Program-made: the position numbers and the translations under genes | Shown: positions 11,959-23,876 of the stretch, piece by piece | How positions within the stretch are numbered: position 1 is the stretch's first letter | Layout: each line of letters opens with the position of its first letter | Assembly (NCBI RefSeq): GCF_023973825.1 | Contig: NC_090121.1 | Span: 888,001 to 952,000, forward strand | Reading direction: 5' to 3' | Origin: Plasmodium brasilianum | Lineage: Eukaryota > Apicomplexa > Aconoidasida > Haemosporida > Plasmodiidae | Length of the DNA: 64,000 nt | The notes under the pieces: generated by a model | What the model saw: the letters and a program-made list of their open reading frames with translations, nothing else | The model's database searches: none | What the model was told of the DNA's origin: nothing

Positions 11959-12949
11959 ATTATAACTCCTTTAAATATACTTACTCATTTGGACATACTT
12001 TGGCGGGAGAGAAGGAGAAAAAATGGGCAAATAATGCAGCAATAATGTAGAAAAAATTAAGTAAAAATAGGGAATTAATGAAGTATATATGAAGTACAAA
12101 TAAGGAAAAGAATGTATGTGTGTATGTGTGCGTGGGTGGGAAAACAAATACAAGCATAAATAGAAGATTAACTGGGAATGAAATCCAATCAATTTGTCAA
12201 AACGAGAAAAAATTAAAATAGAGTAAAATAAAAATAGAAATAAAAAAACATACGTTCTCTATCTTATAACACGTAAAAAAAAAATATAACACACACTTAA
12301 TTATGTGAATACAAAAAAATTATTATTATTTTATTTTTTTTTTTTTTTTCTTCCTTCTCCCCTCAATAAAATTAGGAAATAAATTTACCTAAGAGCAAAT
12401 TCAAATTCAAATGCTTCTCTATGAACTTTTAAGAAAACATATCAGTAGAGCTATAAAAAGAGAGTTGACAAGGATATCTGCATTCACACATGTATTTGTG
12501 TGTGTATATATAGTATATATATACGAATGTACATGTGTATATGCATACGAATAGCCACCTTTTCGCACTGTTATATCATGATGCGTCATACACTTTCAAG
12601 TTTCTGAGATCTTTCACAATAATGTTTGCATACTATCCCTTCAGTTCAATAAATTTCCTTTTTTCCGCTTTCGACCTCACACATTTGAGAACAAAGGAAA
12701 AAAAAAAGTAGTTTTCTCTTTCCTCTTTACATAAAAAATTTTAAATTTAATTTTCACATATTAAGTACATGTAATCAAACTGGTCATACCAAAAATTTGA
12801 TATAAACTCATAAACTTTTTTTTATGATCAGTACATCATTAGAAACAAAAAAAAAAAAAAGAAGAAAAAGAAAAAGAAAAAGAAAGGAAAAAAGGGAAAA
12901 AAAAAAAGAAGGCAAGGATGTTTATTTAAATAAATATATATATATATAT

Positions 12950-12980
<31 letters not shown>

Positions 12981-14700
12981 CATATACAATAAATACAAAA
13001 ATATCCGGGAGCACAAAAAATTAACAACGACGAAATTTAAAATTAATTCTACGTTTTACCACAAAACTTTACATAAATGTACATGCATGTGATATATATA
13101 TGTACATTTATGCGTAAATATATATATATATATATGCATATAAACGTGTGTGCAAAAATATGTTCTATATTCTTAAATATATGTACATACCTTTAGACTT
13201 TTACCGAAAATAAAAAAAATGAAAAATGGAAAACTTATGGATTTAATATAATTAATCGTAAAATACCCACGTTCGTAATACGAACAACAACATGAACGTC
13301 ATACTATGTTTAATGTTCTCCACCTCATTGCATAGAATATACATACACACACAGTTACATATATATACGTACATACAAGCATATATGTGTACATAAATAC
13401 ACTTGTTACCATTTTCTGGTTTTCCTAAATAAGTCCTTTATGCCACAAAAGCAATACTAACACTACACTGTCTAATGTAAAAATGTGTACTAAACAGTTT
13501 TGAAATATAATAAACAGTAAATAATTTATTCAAACGATTAAGTAGTTTGTGTATAAGTATGCATGTATATAAGTATGCATGTATATAAGTATGCATGTAT
13601 ATAAGTATGCATGTATATAAGTATGCATGTATATAAGTATGCATGTACATAAGTATACATGTATATAAGTTTGCATGTATGTACATATGTATAAACGTAC
13701 GAGCATAAGTATGTATATACCTTTCAAGTTATATCTTTTTTGGGGGAAAAGAATTGCTTCCTGATTTTTCAAGTTATGCTGACTTTATATCCTCCCTTAT
13801 CTTTTTTTCTTAATTATTTTTAAACATTGCGTTAATAAATAATGAAAAAAAAAATTTAGCTAGTACACAAGTTATTTACTTTTTCTTTTTCCGTAACGAA
13901 AGAAATATTTCACAACTACATTTGTTTTCAGCGCCCATTATGTAAATGAATTATTTATTTACAATTAAATGTATATATATATATATATATACATACTTAC
14001 AAACACTCATATATACATACGCATGTACACATAGGAAGCTATGCATATAACAGGAGGGTAAGATTTATTAAAATTCAGTATAATAAATAGATATCATGTT
14101 TTATGCATCATACACATAAAGTGCATAATGTATTTATTTATTTATTTTTTTTTTTTTCTTTTCTTCACTAACTATTTCATTGAGAAATATTTTTAATAAA
14201 GCTCCTTAAAATTAAACGAAAACTTTTACGCGTACGTACATTAATACAAACATTCATAAACGCGTAAACACAGTAGATGATTATAAACATTATATATACA
14301 TATTATTACATATTTGTAACGAATGACAATATTTGACACAGCTGATACTCAAAATAAATATGCATATGTATGTAAATAAATCCAAAAAAATTTTCTTTGC
14401 AAATGATTTACAGTAACATAATAAAAAAAAAAAAATAAATTTAGAAAAAATAAATTTTAATAGTTACATCATTTTGTGAAGGAATTGAAAATATCTTTTT
14501 TTTTTTAATAAAAATATATATCTTAAAGAAAAGCGGAATATAATACATATATATATATATATATATATATATGTTTGTATATACACGTGTAAGTACATAT
14601 TTAAAGTAAATTTCACATTTTTACAAAAAGTTGTAAGGAAGAAACTAAAAAAAAAGAAAGGATTTATCTTAATTTTTCATTTAAAAATAATACCATAAAA
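11959..14700. other. Long divergent intergenic region (TBC gene / TMA7)
   Basis: About 2.7 kb between divergent starts, so it must hold the promoters of both genes. It has many TATATA and ACATAT microsatellites (12935-12985, 13120-13135, 13970-13990, 14545-14572), a 16-bp array at 13550-13690, and poly-A/T runs. I find no convincing coding region or RNA gene. Confidence 0.6.
13553..13665. repeat. 16-bp minisatellite (GTATGCATGTATATAA)
   Basis: About seven tandem copies of GTATGCATGTATATAA with single-base variants; it is intergenic. Confidence 0.85.
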
Positions 14701-15699
14701 ATGCCATTAAATGTACAGGTTAATTTTAAGCGATACTTTTAGCACACTTATTGGAAATAAAGAAATTCCAAAAAAAAACAAAAAATTTTACTTTAACTTT
14801 TTACAAATTTTGAAAATTATTTTTTTCATTTGCATTATTATTATTTTTTTTTTTTATAATTACTGTAGGGAGGAAAAAAAAAACCTCTAAAAGCTGCGAA
14901 AAAGGGAGTAGTTGAAATGACGGAGGAAGATAAAGCTTTTAAAAAGGAAATGGCAGAAAAGAAAAAGTAATAGTCAAGAAGAAGATGCATATATATATGT
15001 GAGCTTAAGTACAAATGTAAATATCGGTTTATGTAACATTGCTACGTTTTCGCTGTTACATTTCAAAAGTATTTTACGTAAAGCTAAACATGTATAGAAT
15101 TGTTATTTCTGTTTACTTTTTTTTTTTTTTTTTTTTAATATATGCATAAAAAAGCACATGTGAGCTCCTTTGTTACTGTGTGTAATCGTTACAGTATTTC
15201 ACTGTTCATACTTTCACCACAGGACAGTGTAATGTGCATTTGTATATATACGTGTATATATGTATGTATGTATGTATTATATATGTATGTATGTATTATA
15301 TATGTATGTATGTATTATATATGTATGTATGTATTATATATGTATGTATGTATTATATATGTAAGTATGTATTATATATGTATGTATGTATTATATATGT
15401 ATGTATGTATTATATATGTATGTATGTATTATATATGTATGTATGTATTATATATGTATGTATGTATTATATATGTAAGTATGTATTATATATGTATGTA
15501 TGTATTATATATGTATGTATGTATTATATATGTAAGTATGTATTATATATGTATGTGTATGCATGTATGCATGCATATAACATACGTATGTGTATTTGCA
15601 TATGTGTCTTCATCTTTTTTTCCCTTTGTTCTGAATTCATTTATACGCAGAGCCGAGGAGGAAGCCAAGAAGAAGCTCTTGAATGCAAAGAAAAAATAG
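14701..15699 (+). CDS. TMA7: Translation machinery-associated protein 7 (TMA7/CCDC72), three exons
   Basis: Exons 14701-14718, 14869-14966 and 15651-15699 give a 54-residue protein. Exon 1 codes MPLNVQ. Exon 2 reads GGKKKPLKAAKKG, then EMTEEDKAFKKEM, nearly the same as human TMA7 (GGKKKPLK, MDEEDKAFK). Exon 3 supplies the Lys-rich AEEEAKKKLLNAKKK end. All junctions are GT-AG (GTTAAT/TGTAG, GTAATA/CGCAG) and phases agree (0, then 2). TMA7 is a very small, basic ribosome-associated protein; its exact role in translation is poorly known. Intron 2 (684 bp) is mostly a 19-bp minisatellite. The next gene downstream is RPS3A, also translational and on the same strand. Confidence 0.93.
15262..15555. 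repeat. 19-bp minisatellite inside TMA7 intron 2
   Basis: About 15 tandem copies of GTATGTATGTATTATATAT. Three copies carry GTAAGTATG instead (near 15361, 15476 and 15533), which is a consensus splice donor. The array lies wholly between the TMA7 donor at 14967 and acceptor at 15650. Frames through it are open but are only repeat translations. Confidence 0.9.
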
Positions 15700-17774
15700 G
15701 TATTCACTTTTTTAGTTTACGTGTAAATATATGAAACATGGAAAATAAATGAACACTTATTTCCAAATTAACTGTAAAACTTATGGCGTACAACATATAT
15801 ATATATATATATATTGAATCTTTTACAAGAGAAATTATATGAATAAAATGGGAAAAAAAAAAAAAATTAATAATACCGCAAAATTAAATATAACAGAACA
15901 ATCTTACATTATTTTTTAAAAAAAATCTCAGTAAGAATAGTATGTGTTTCTTCTTTTTTTTTTTTTTCTTAACTATTTAAGTTTATTTTTATAGATTAAA
16001 TATTGAAATATATGTACAATATGTACAGGGCATGAAATAACAAAAAAAAACAAAAAATAAAATGCAACTGCTCTTTTTATATGAAAAGAGATGAAAAAAA
16101 AAAAAAAAAATCTTCTTTTAAATGATTACAACTTTTTTTTTAAATGTTACAACGTTTTCTGTTTTCTTTGAAAGTGAAAGGATATAGACGTTGAACGAAA
16201 TTTATAGAAAGACCCCTTGTATATGTTGAAAGGGGGCAAACGAATAATGAGTAAAGATTCCTATTGGACTATAGCTTTTAAAAAAAATTAAATTAATGAT
16301 TAATACATAAATATTTATACATATATATATACATATAATTTAACGAAAAATTTTAAATAATAAAACAATCAGGATGTGTAAGTTTGTATTACAAAAATAA
16401 GGAAGTTGCAAGCGTATTATTAATAACGATATACATATATATGTATATATGAGTGTATAAGCGTGTATGTATATATATGGACAACATTACAAAATATGGA
16501 TTGTAGATATGCATTATTAATTAATTTTAAAATTAGTTCTCTATCTTTAAGGCGTTTCCCATTTTATTTTTGTTCATACTCTCTTCATATATTATTGCAC
16601 AGTTATAATTAAAAATTTTTTTTTTTTTTTTTCTTGTTTATTTAACGCAAAAAAGAAAATAAACCGTTATAAATTCTTATACGCTACTTTGTTTTCGCAG
16701 TACTATATTTTGCAAGGGGCGTTTCTTTTATTCTACTACTCTTTGCTCTATAGTATTATTTCATTTCTTTTTATTTTAACACAGAACAGTTAATTCACAT
16801 TTAAACATCTAAATTCACCTAGAATAAACATACACAATATATATTTATTTGCTCACGTGTTTAGTATATGTTAACCCATTTCATTTTATTTTACTCCTTT
16901 ATTTTTTTAATTTTTTTTTTTTTTTTGTTTTCATGCCTTTGAACTTGTAAATGAACTTTTTAAAAATTTACAGGTGCTCGCAAAAAAAAAAAAATAAAAT
17001 AAAATAATAATTAAAATAAACGAAGTCAAGCACAGTAGCTCTCATATTTTAGGGGGGGGGGAAAAAAAAAATTACATTCCTCCTATTAATTTTATATGAA
17101 GATTAGATTCTGAATTAGTATGAACATGTACTAATATAAATATAAATTATACGTCATATTATATAGTAATACAAATGAAAATAAGCATGTGAGTGAACGA
17201 AAAATATATATTATGTAAGGAATGACGGTGGCTTTTAAGCCTCATACCCCTTTATCACTACGAAAAGTTCAAAAAACTATGAAAAATGACTACATATATT
17301 TTGTTCATAACCCAATGAGTGCATAAAAACTGAACAAAATGCGCAAATTTTATTTTCATAAGAAATAAAATAATAATACTGCAGTTTTGAAAAAATTATA
17401 TCGCAAATGCTACATAAAATATATGCAATAAGAGTACACATGGCAACAAACAAAATATGAAAAGCGTATTGTAAAGGAAAAATACTTGACCAAACCTTAA
17501 ATTAGCTTGATAAAAAAAAATACATAAATATGTATACATATGCATATTGTAAATGTATAACATATAATAATTATATGTTTGTTGTTACATATATATATGA
17601 AAACACAATAAATTGTATCGAACGCAGAAAAAGCATTTTCGCACATATTATTTAAAATTAAAAAGAAAAGAAAAATCCAAAATTTTAAGTTTTTCATTAC
17701 TTTGTTTACTCCGCATATTTAAATTTTTTTACATTTTATATTATTTCCCTTTTCACATTTATTTAACTGAGAAA
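15700..17774. other. Intergenic spacer TMA7 / RPS3A
   Basis: About 2.1 kb containing the RPS3A promoter region. Poly-A/T runs are frequent, with a G9 run near 17052 and a small GC-rich hairpin near 16212-16238. No coding region is supported. Confidence 0.6.
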
Positions 17775-19168
17775 ATGGCAGTTGGAAAAAACAAGAGAAC
17801 ATCGAAAGGAAAAAAAGGTGGAAAGAAAAAAGTAACTGATGTTTTTACAAAAAAAGAATGGTATGACTTAAAGGCCCCCAAAATGTTTCTGGTGAGAAAT
17901 TTTGGTAAAACACTTGTTACAAAAACTATTGGAAAAAGTAAGTGGAAAAGATAAAAGAAGTTAAAATGGAGCTCATTTTTTTTTTTTTCTTTTTTTTTTT
18001 TTTTGTTAATGAATTATGCTGACTTGTTCATGTGTTTTTTTTGTAAAATGAAATGCGATCTAAAATATGTAACTTAAAATGTATAAAATATATGTTACAG
18101 TTTTTGAAATATGTAACTAATTACATGTTAGAATTCGCCCATGTAATCAGTTTTCTACCACAATGTTATATATGAATAACACCTTGCTTCATATTGCCAT
18201 TTTATCATACATTTTTTGCAAGTTGTTTCTCACGCACTTTTTGCAAGCAGTTTTTTATGCACAGTTTGCCTACTTTTTATGTACACATTATTTACAACCT
18301 GACGTGTTCATATAATATAATGTATGTGTACCTGTGTGCGTTTACACAGTTGCTTACGTTATTACATATGATTGTTTGTATTTATATTTTTTTTGATGGA
18401 TCAGATGTTTTTATTAAATAACATACCATTTTAATTTCGTTTCTTTTCATTTTATTCTCTTGCCATTCTGTTTTTATTTTGTTTCCATTATGCTGCCATT
18501 ATCTTTTCATTTTTTTTGTTTTTGTACGCCTTCCCCCGTTAGAACTGGCAACTGATAGCTTGAAGGGAAGAATTTATGAAGTGAACTTAGCTGACTTGAA
18601 TAATGATGAAGATCAGGCACATAAGAAAATAAAGCTGAGTTGTGATCATATTATAAATAGAGATTGCTACACAGATTTTTGTGGATTAAGTATTACAAGG
18701 GATAAGTTATGCTCTTTAATAAGAAAAGGGTATACCCTAATTGAAGGTTTTACAGATGTAAAAACTATTGATAATTACCATTTAAGAATGTTCTGTATTG
18801 CTTTCACGAAAAAACGACAAAATCAAACTAGAACAACATGTTATGCGCAAACTAGCCAAATTAAAAAAATACGAAAAAAAATGGTAGATATTATGAATGC
18901 TGAGGCGAGCAAGGTTTTATTAAAAGATTTAGTAAAAAAATTTATTCCGGAATCTATAGTTAAGGAAGTTGAAAAACAATGTAAGAAAATTTTTCCCTTA
19001 CAAAATGTTTTAATTAGAAAAGTAAAAATTTTAAAAAGACCCAAATTAGATATTTCGAAACTAATGGAATTGCACACAGACCCAAAAGAAGATTCAGGAA
19101 AAACTGTTAAGGCCTTACCAGAGTCCAAAGAGGCTACTAACATTTTAACTGCTGAACTTAAGCATTAA
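17775..19168 (+). CDS. RPS3A: 40S ribosomal protein S3A (eS1), two exons
   Basis: Exons 17775-17937 and 18543-19168 join in phase 1 (GTAAGT donor, GTTAG acceptor) to give 262 residues, the normal eS1 length. The N-terminus [20 protein letters not shown] and the blocks [55 protein letters not shown] and LMELH follow human RPS3A throughout. It is a component of the small ribosomal subunit near the mRNA exit region. The first exon keeps an in-frame stop inside the intron, so unspliced message would give a short product. Codon use is closer to housekeeping style, with fewer low-complexity inserts than neighbouring genes, as expected for a highly expressed gene. Confidence 0.97.
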
Positions 19169-19931
19169 AAGCAAGTGGATAAATAGCTTTTTTTAATGCA
19201 TTGTAGAACTTTTCATAAGCTCATACCAGTATGGGGCGTACATATGTATATGTATGTATATATATACCATTACGCAGTTTATATACTTGTGTATATATGT
19301 CTCCATTTCAGCCATTTCAGCCATTTCAGCCATTTCAGCCATTTCAATTTTTTTTTTTTTTAAATACATATTTGTACATTTTATTGCACATCTATATATG
19401 TATACATACATATGTACATAAACACATCCTCGTGCATATGCGCTTATACGTGAATATGGAAGTGTTAATGTTGTACCTATTTACATTGTATTTAAAGAAT
19501 GGAGTCTTTTTTCGTTTTTTATAAATTTTTTTAAAATACATTTTTTATGAAAAACATGATATTATATATATATATATATATATGTATGCGTATATATTTA
19601 AAAAAAAAAAAAAAAAAAGTCAAGGTTGAAGTCAAAGACAAGGTTAAATCAAAAAATGTGTAAGCATATACTTTGAAAGTAAGAATTATTATTTTTTTTT
19701 TTTTATCTTGTATAGGAAAATTAAAGGTAAAAAATTAGTTCAGTTTTATAATTAATAATAAAAGTACGTTGTGATGGAAGTTATCCTGAGTAACTTGTTA
19801 AGGTGAAGAAGTTCTAATTTATTTTATTTTTTTTACTAATGTTCTGCAATCTAATTAATAGAGGCTTTAGATCTGTCGTAAAAAAATAAAGAGAAAGAAA
19901 GCATTTTAAAGTAGAATAATAAATTATATCG
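19169..19931. other. Intergenic spacer between converging genes
   Basis: Between RPS3A (+) and the coiled-coil gene (-). It contains a small CCATTTCAG decamer repeat (19310-19345), TA microsatellites (19563-19582) and A/T runs. No gene seen. Confidence 0.55.
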
Positions 19932-20497
19932 TCATTGGAAAAAAAATGAAAAAAGAAAAATCAAAAGTAAAAGCAAAAGGGAAAAATAATTTGAATAGTG
20001 GATAATATGCTTAGAAATATGTTCTATGTTTTTTGTACCCTTTTCTTGTTCGTATTGGACATGGGTTTTTTTAAATATTTCTTTAATGTTAATCAACAAG
20101 TCCTTAAATAGAAAAACAGAAATAAACGAAACAGTTGATGTTACATGGATATACTTGCTATTTTGCCATACGAGTACATAATATATGTGTGCTTATATAC
20201 ATAAATATATATGCTTATGTGGACATACATACATGTACATTTATGTGCATATACATGGGCATTTATGCACACATAACAAGAGAAATGGTTAATTTTTACG
20301 TTTAGCATATTTGAATGTTTGCTTATTTCAAGTTCAATTTTTTCCACTTGTTCCTCAAGTTTTTTTCTTTTTTCTTCCACAATAATATTTTTATTCTTAA
20401 GGATACTTGCCTTTTCTTTTTTAAGCTCTACTATTTTTTTTTTAAATAATTTAAGAAATGTATTTTTTACGAAATGCAATGGCAGGCAAGTTGGAGG

Positions 20498-20536
<39 letters not shown>

Positions 20537-21168
20537 TATTGGCAAGTAATTAATTAGACGAAAACGCATGTAAACAAGTCGTAAATGACCAAAATGCACT
20601 TATTCATTAATTACATATTTCACTGTACGACTTCTCGGACAACATTTTTAAATCATCTAACATATCATGAATTTCTTTTTCTATATTTTTATATTGGTTT
20701 AGTATCTGTTCATATTCATTTACAAAATTTTCGTAGTTCTCTTTGTTTTTTATTTCTAGCTGTTTAATATTTTCGATTTTATTTTCTCTTTGTTCTTTTA
20801 TAATGTTCATAAGTTTCGTTTTTTCCGCTGATTACAACGAAAGGGGAAAATGGCACGGAAAAGTGCATAACGTATTTAATTATTTTATTTGTAAAGTGAA
20901 CGAAGAAAAGGGGAAAGGTGAGGAGAGATGAGAGAAGAAAAAAAGGAAGAAAAAAAAAGAAAAGAGAAGGGGGAACAGAAAAGCGAGACGTTAGAAGAGA
21001 AAAAGTGAAAGAGGACAAGTGACGAAGGAACAAAATGGAATGTGAAAAAGTAAACAGAATGGTGTTACCTAAATCGTTTTTCATAGACTCTATTTTTTCT
21101 TTCAGTTCTCTTGCCTTCATTAACTGTACATCTTCTTTCTTTTTGTTTTTATCTGCTCCTGATTTCAT
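19932..21168 (-). CDS. Coiled-coil protein with a C-terminal hydrophobic tail, four exons (reconstructed)
   Basis: Exons on the minus strand: 21168-21069, 20827-20615, 20430-20300 and 20102-19932. Junctions are GT-AG and phases agree, giving 204 residues. Exon 1 (MKSGADKNKKKEDVQLMKAR), exon 2 (MNIIKEQRENKIENIKQLEI and onward) and exon 3 (VEEKRKKLEEQVEKIELEIS) form one long, highly charged coiled coil. Exon 4 continues with IKEIFKKTHVQYEQEKG and ends in about 17 hydrophobic residues (YFSLLLLLLIFLFSFFF), so the protein may be tail-anchored. Exons 1-3 are well supported by composition; exon 4 is less sure because T-rich untranslated DNA can also read as Leu/Phe. I recognise no family; a SNARE-like or structural protein would be a guess. 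Confidence 0.6.
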
Positions 21169-21530
21169 TTTTGTTTATATTATTTTTACTCAATTGAATT
21201 TTACAAGGAATATTATAATAATTAAATTAGTATAAAATAATATGTGATATAATATATATATATATATAATTGAGTTACTACACAAAATATAAGGAGAGCA
21301 ACAAGCACATTTTTATTAAAAAAGATGGACTGTCTGATAGACTATCTAATGAACTGTCTAATGGATTTGTTATTGCACTGACTAGTGGACTGTCTAATGG
21401 ACTACCTATGAGTTTAATTTTCCTTTATCGACAAACATATAAATGCATTAACAAACAATTTTGCGCATAAAAAGAGGAACATATGAAACACATATCTACG
21501 TTCTGGAATGTATAAATGCGCACATTTTTA

Positions 21531-21564
<34 letters not shown>

Positions 21565-21616
21565 CTTATACAGGGGTATATATGTGGGCATACAAAGTAT
21601 ATATTTATGTACGTAC

Positions 21617-21921
21617 ATAAGTATATGTATTTATATCCTGTCATTTCCCCAAAATAATATGGTAACGAAATTTTTGCTACATCCTAAAATGAAACTTAAT
21701 GGAAATAAAAACCATATCAGTAGGAATACTCTCTTGAAAAAAAAAAAATTTATATATTTAGACAAGTTATAAAATAAAAGGGAAAACGACAAAATGGCAT
21801 AATGGAAAGGAACATTTTTTTTTTTTTTTTTTTTTTTTTTTATTTCGTTTTCTCGCTGTATTGTTACATTACTATATAATCGTCTTAAAAATATACGTGT
21901 AAATACATTTTCACGTAACAT
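21617..21921 (-). CDS. Possible small mitochondrial protein (candidate, spliced)
   Basis: From ATG 21921 the minus strand reads MLRENVFTRIFLRRLYSNVT and then QRENE before a poly-Lys run coded by a T tract. Arg-rich, acid-poor and amphipathic, it looks like a mitochondrial presequence. A downstream island after a clean CATTTTAG acceptor (21683-21617) reads DVAKISLPYYFGEMTGYKY and meets a GTACGT donor. The donor of the first exon lies in or after the homopolymer and I cannot place it. No family recognised, and more exons would be needed. Weak. Confidence 0.22.
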
Positions 21922-22120
21922 ATTACTTTGAAAAAATATAATAGTGTTTAATATTTTGTGCAATTCCAGTAAATGTAAAAAAAATTGGAATTTTCACAAA
22001 ATTTGAGAAATTTACATTTTTCTTTTCTGCTAATACTTGTAATTCCTCAATATATACTTACACGTGATTAATTCGAGCTCTTTGGGAAATATAGAAAACC
22101 ATTAGACACATACACATTGT

Positions 22121-22700
22121 GTATATATAGGTAAGTATGTGAATATATAGGTAAGTACGTGAATATATAGGTAAGTATGTGTATATATAGGTGAATATGT
22201 GTATATATAGGTGAATATGTGTATATATAGGTAAGTATGTGAATATATAGGTAAGTATGTGTATATATAGGTGAATATGTGTATATATAGGTGAATATGT
22301 GTATATATAGGTAAGTATGTGTATATATAGGTGAATATGTGTATATATAGGTAAGTATGTGTATATATAGGTGAATATGTGTATATATAGGTAAGTATGT
22401 GTATATATAGGTGAATATGTGTATATATAGGTAAGTATGTGTATATATAGGTGAATATGTGTATATATAGGTGAATATGTGTATATATAGGTGAATATGT
22501 GTATATATAGGTAAGTATGTGTATATATAGGTGAATATGTGTATATATAGGTAAGTATGTGTATATATAGGTGAATATGTGTATATATAGGTAAGTATGT
22601 GTATATATAGGTGAATATGTGTATATATAGGTAAGTATGTGTATATATAGGTGAATATGTGTATATATAGGTAAGTATGTGTATATATAGGTGAATATAT
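22121..22700. repeat. 20-bp minisatellite, 29 units, with alternating variants
   Basis: Twenty-nine units of exactly 20 bp: GTATATATAGGTAAGTATGT or GTATATATAGGTGAATATGT, with a few GAATATATAG starts. From about 22300 the two types mostly alternate, making a 40-bp higher-order repeat. Every GTAAGT unit spells the consensus donor AG/GTAAGTAT on the plus strand. All minus-strand frames are open (YIHIFTYIYTY-like), which is an artefact of stop-free repeat DNA. Confidence 0.95.
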
Positions 22701-23219
22701 GTACATGTAAGAGCATTTATGTACATATAAATGAATTTATTTACATATACGTGAACATATGTACATATATGTTAACACTTAAACATACATTTGAATATAT
22801 GTTGCTGTATATACAATATAAAATTATTATATATGTATATATTTAGCAACGTGTACATTTATTCATTTGTGTGCGTAAATGAATAAAGGCAAAACAAAAA
22901 CAAAAAAAAATAAATTAAAACGCAGCAACATGTTTTTTCCTATTTTTTTTTTGCACATAGTGAGAAAAAGCTGAATGAAAAGTATATGCTTACATGTATT
23001 TAATACGCACATAGGTACATGTATACGCATATATATGTAATAATTTGTACGTGTTTGTATTTTGAAGGAACTGGCGTTTCTAAAAAAAAAAAAAAAATTC
23101 TAAAATATAACGTTACGCAATTTAAGAATGCTACGCATAAAAGTAATACGATTTATTTTTATGTTCTCTATTGTTTCATATACGAAGTAACTCTTATTTA
23201 ATTTAATTTTTTTAAATAG

Positions 23220-23257
<38 letters not shown>

Positions 23258-23659
23258 ATATAAAAACGGAGGTTATAAATAATTTATTTATATTTATGTA
23301 ACTACGTTTAAAGCTTTGTAAAAGGAAATATTCACTTAAACTGTTGGGAAAAAAAAAAAAAAAAAAAGAAGAAAATTCTTAAGTTTATCCTTTTTTTATT
23401 TTTATTCTTTTTTTTGTTTATTTTTCATTATTTTGAATTTTTGGAAAATCTCCTTTTCGAACATAACTATGTTACATAGCATAAATTTATGCATGTATAA
23501 ACATATATGTGTATGCATATATATGCACGTATATTTGGCAAGGGAAAAAAGGCTTAAAAATAATGTTATAAAACTCTCGCTTTATTAATTAATTGGTCTT
23601 TTGACAAGTACGCCTAAAATGCCTTTATGTCATTTCACCGGAATACTCATGTATAAAAA

Positions 23660-23740
23660 TGTACATACATAAACGTACATACATAAACGTACATACATAA
23701 ACGTACATACATAAACGTACATACATAAACGTACATACAT
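23660..23740. repeat. 14-bp minisatellite (ACGTACATACATAA)
   Basis: About five to six copies of ACGTACATACATAA, about 140 bp upstream of the giant gene start. Confidence 0.85.
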
Positions 23741-23876
23741 GCACATACATATATATATGTATATGAATGTACATATATGTATGTGAGTATGGATGAGTAT
23801 ATATGAACATGTATAATTTACACGCTATGTTTTATGAAAAGGAAAATGTGAATAATATTTTAATTCCCCCTCGAAA

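Larger units (their letters stand above)
21169..23876. other. Divergent intergenic region with a large tandem array
   Basis: About 2.7 kb between the starts of the coiled-coil gene (-) and the giant gene (+). It contains a degenerate GACTGTCTAATG repeat (21322-21410), a 27-nt T run (about 21815-21841), the 20-bp array at 22121-22700, an A32 run near 23225-23256 and a 14-bp array at 23660-23740. A possible small spliced gene on the minus strand is listed separately. Confidence 0.6.

Noticed and set aside
15142..15734. Two plus-strand frames of 160-185 codons (YVCMYYICMYV-like)
   Set aside because: They run through the 19-bp intron array and only by chance include part of TMA7 exon 3.
19765..19850. 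Possible C/D-box snoRNA (GTGATGG, CTGA, GGTGAAG)
   Set aside because: C and C' boxes are imperfect, no second D box or terminal stem is visible; chance occurrence in AT-rich DNA is likely.
22058..22726. Three overlapping minus-strand frames of over 200 codons (YIYTYLPIYTHIH-like)
   Set aside because: They are translations of the 20-bp tandem array, open in all three frames because the repeat lacks stops.
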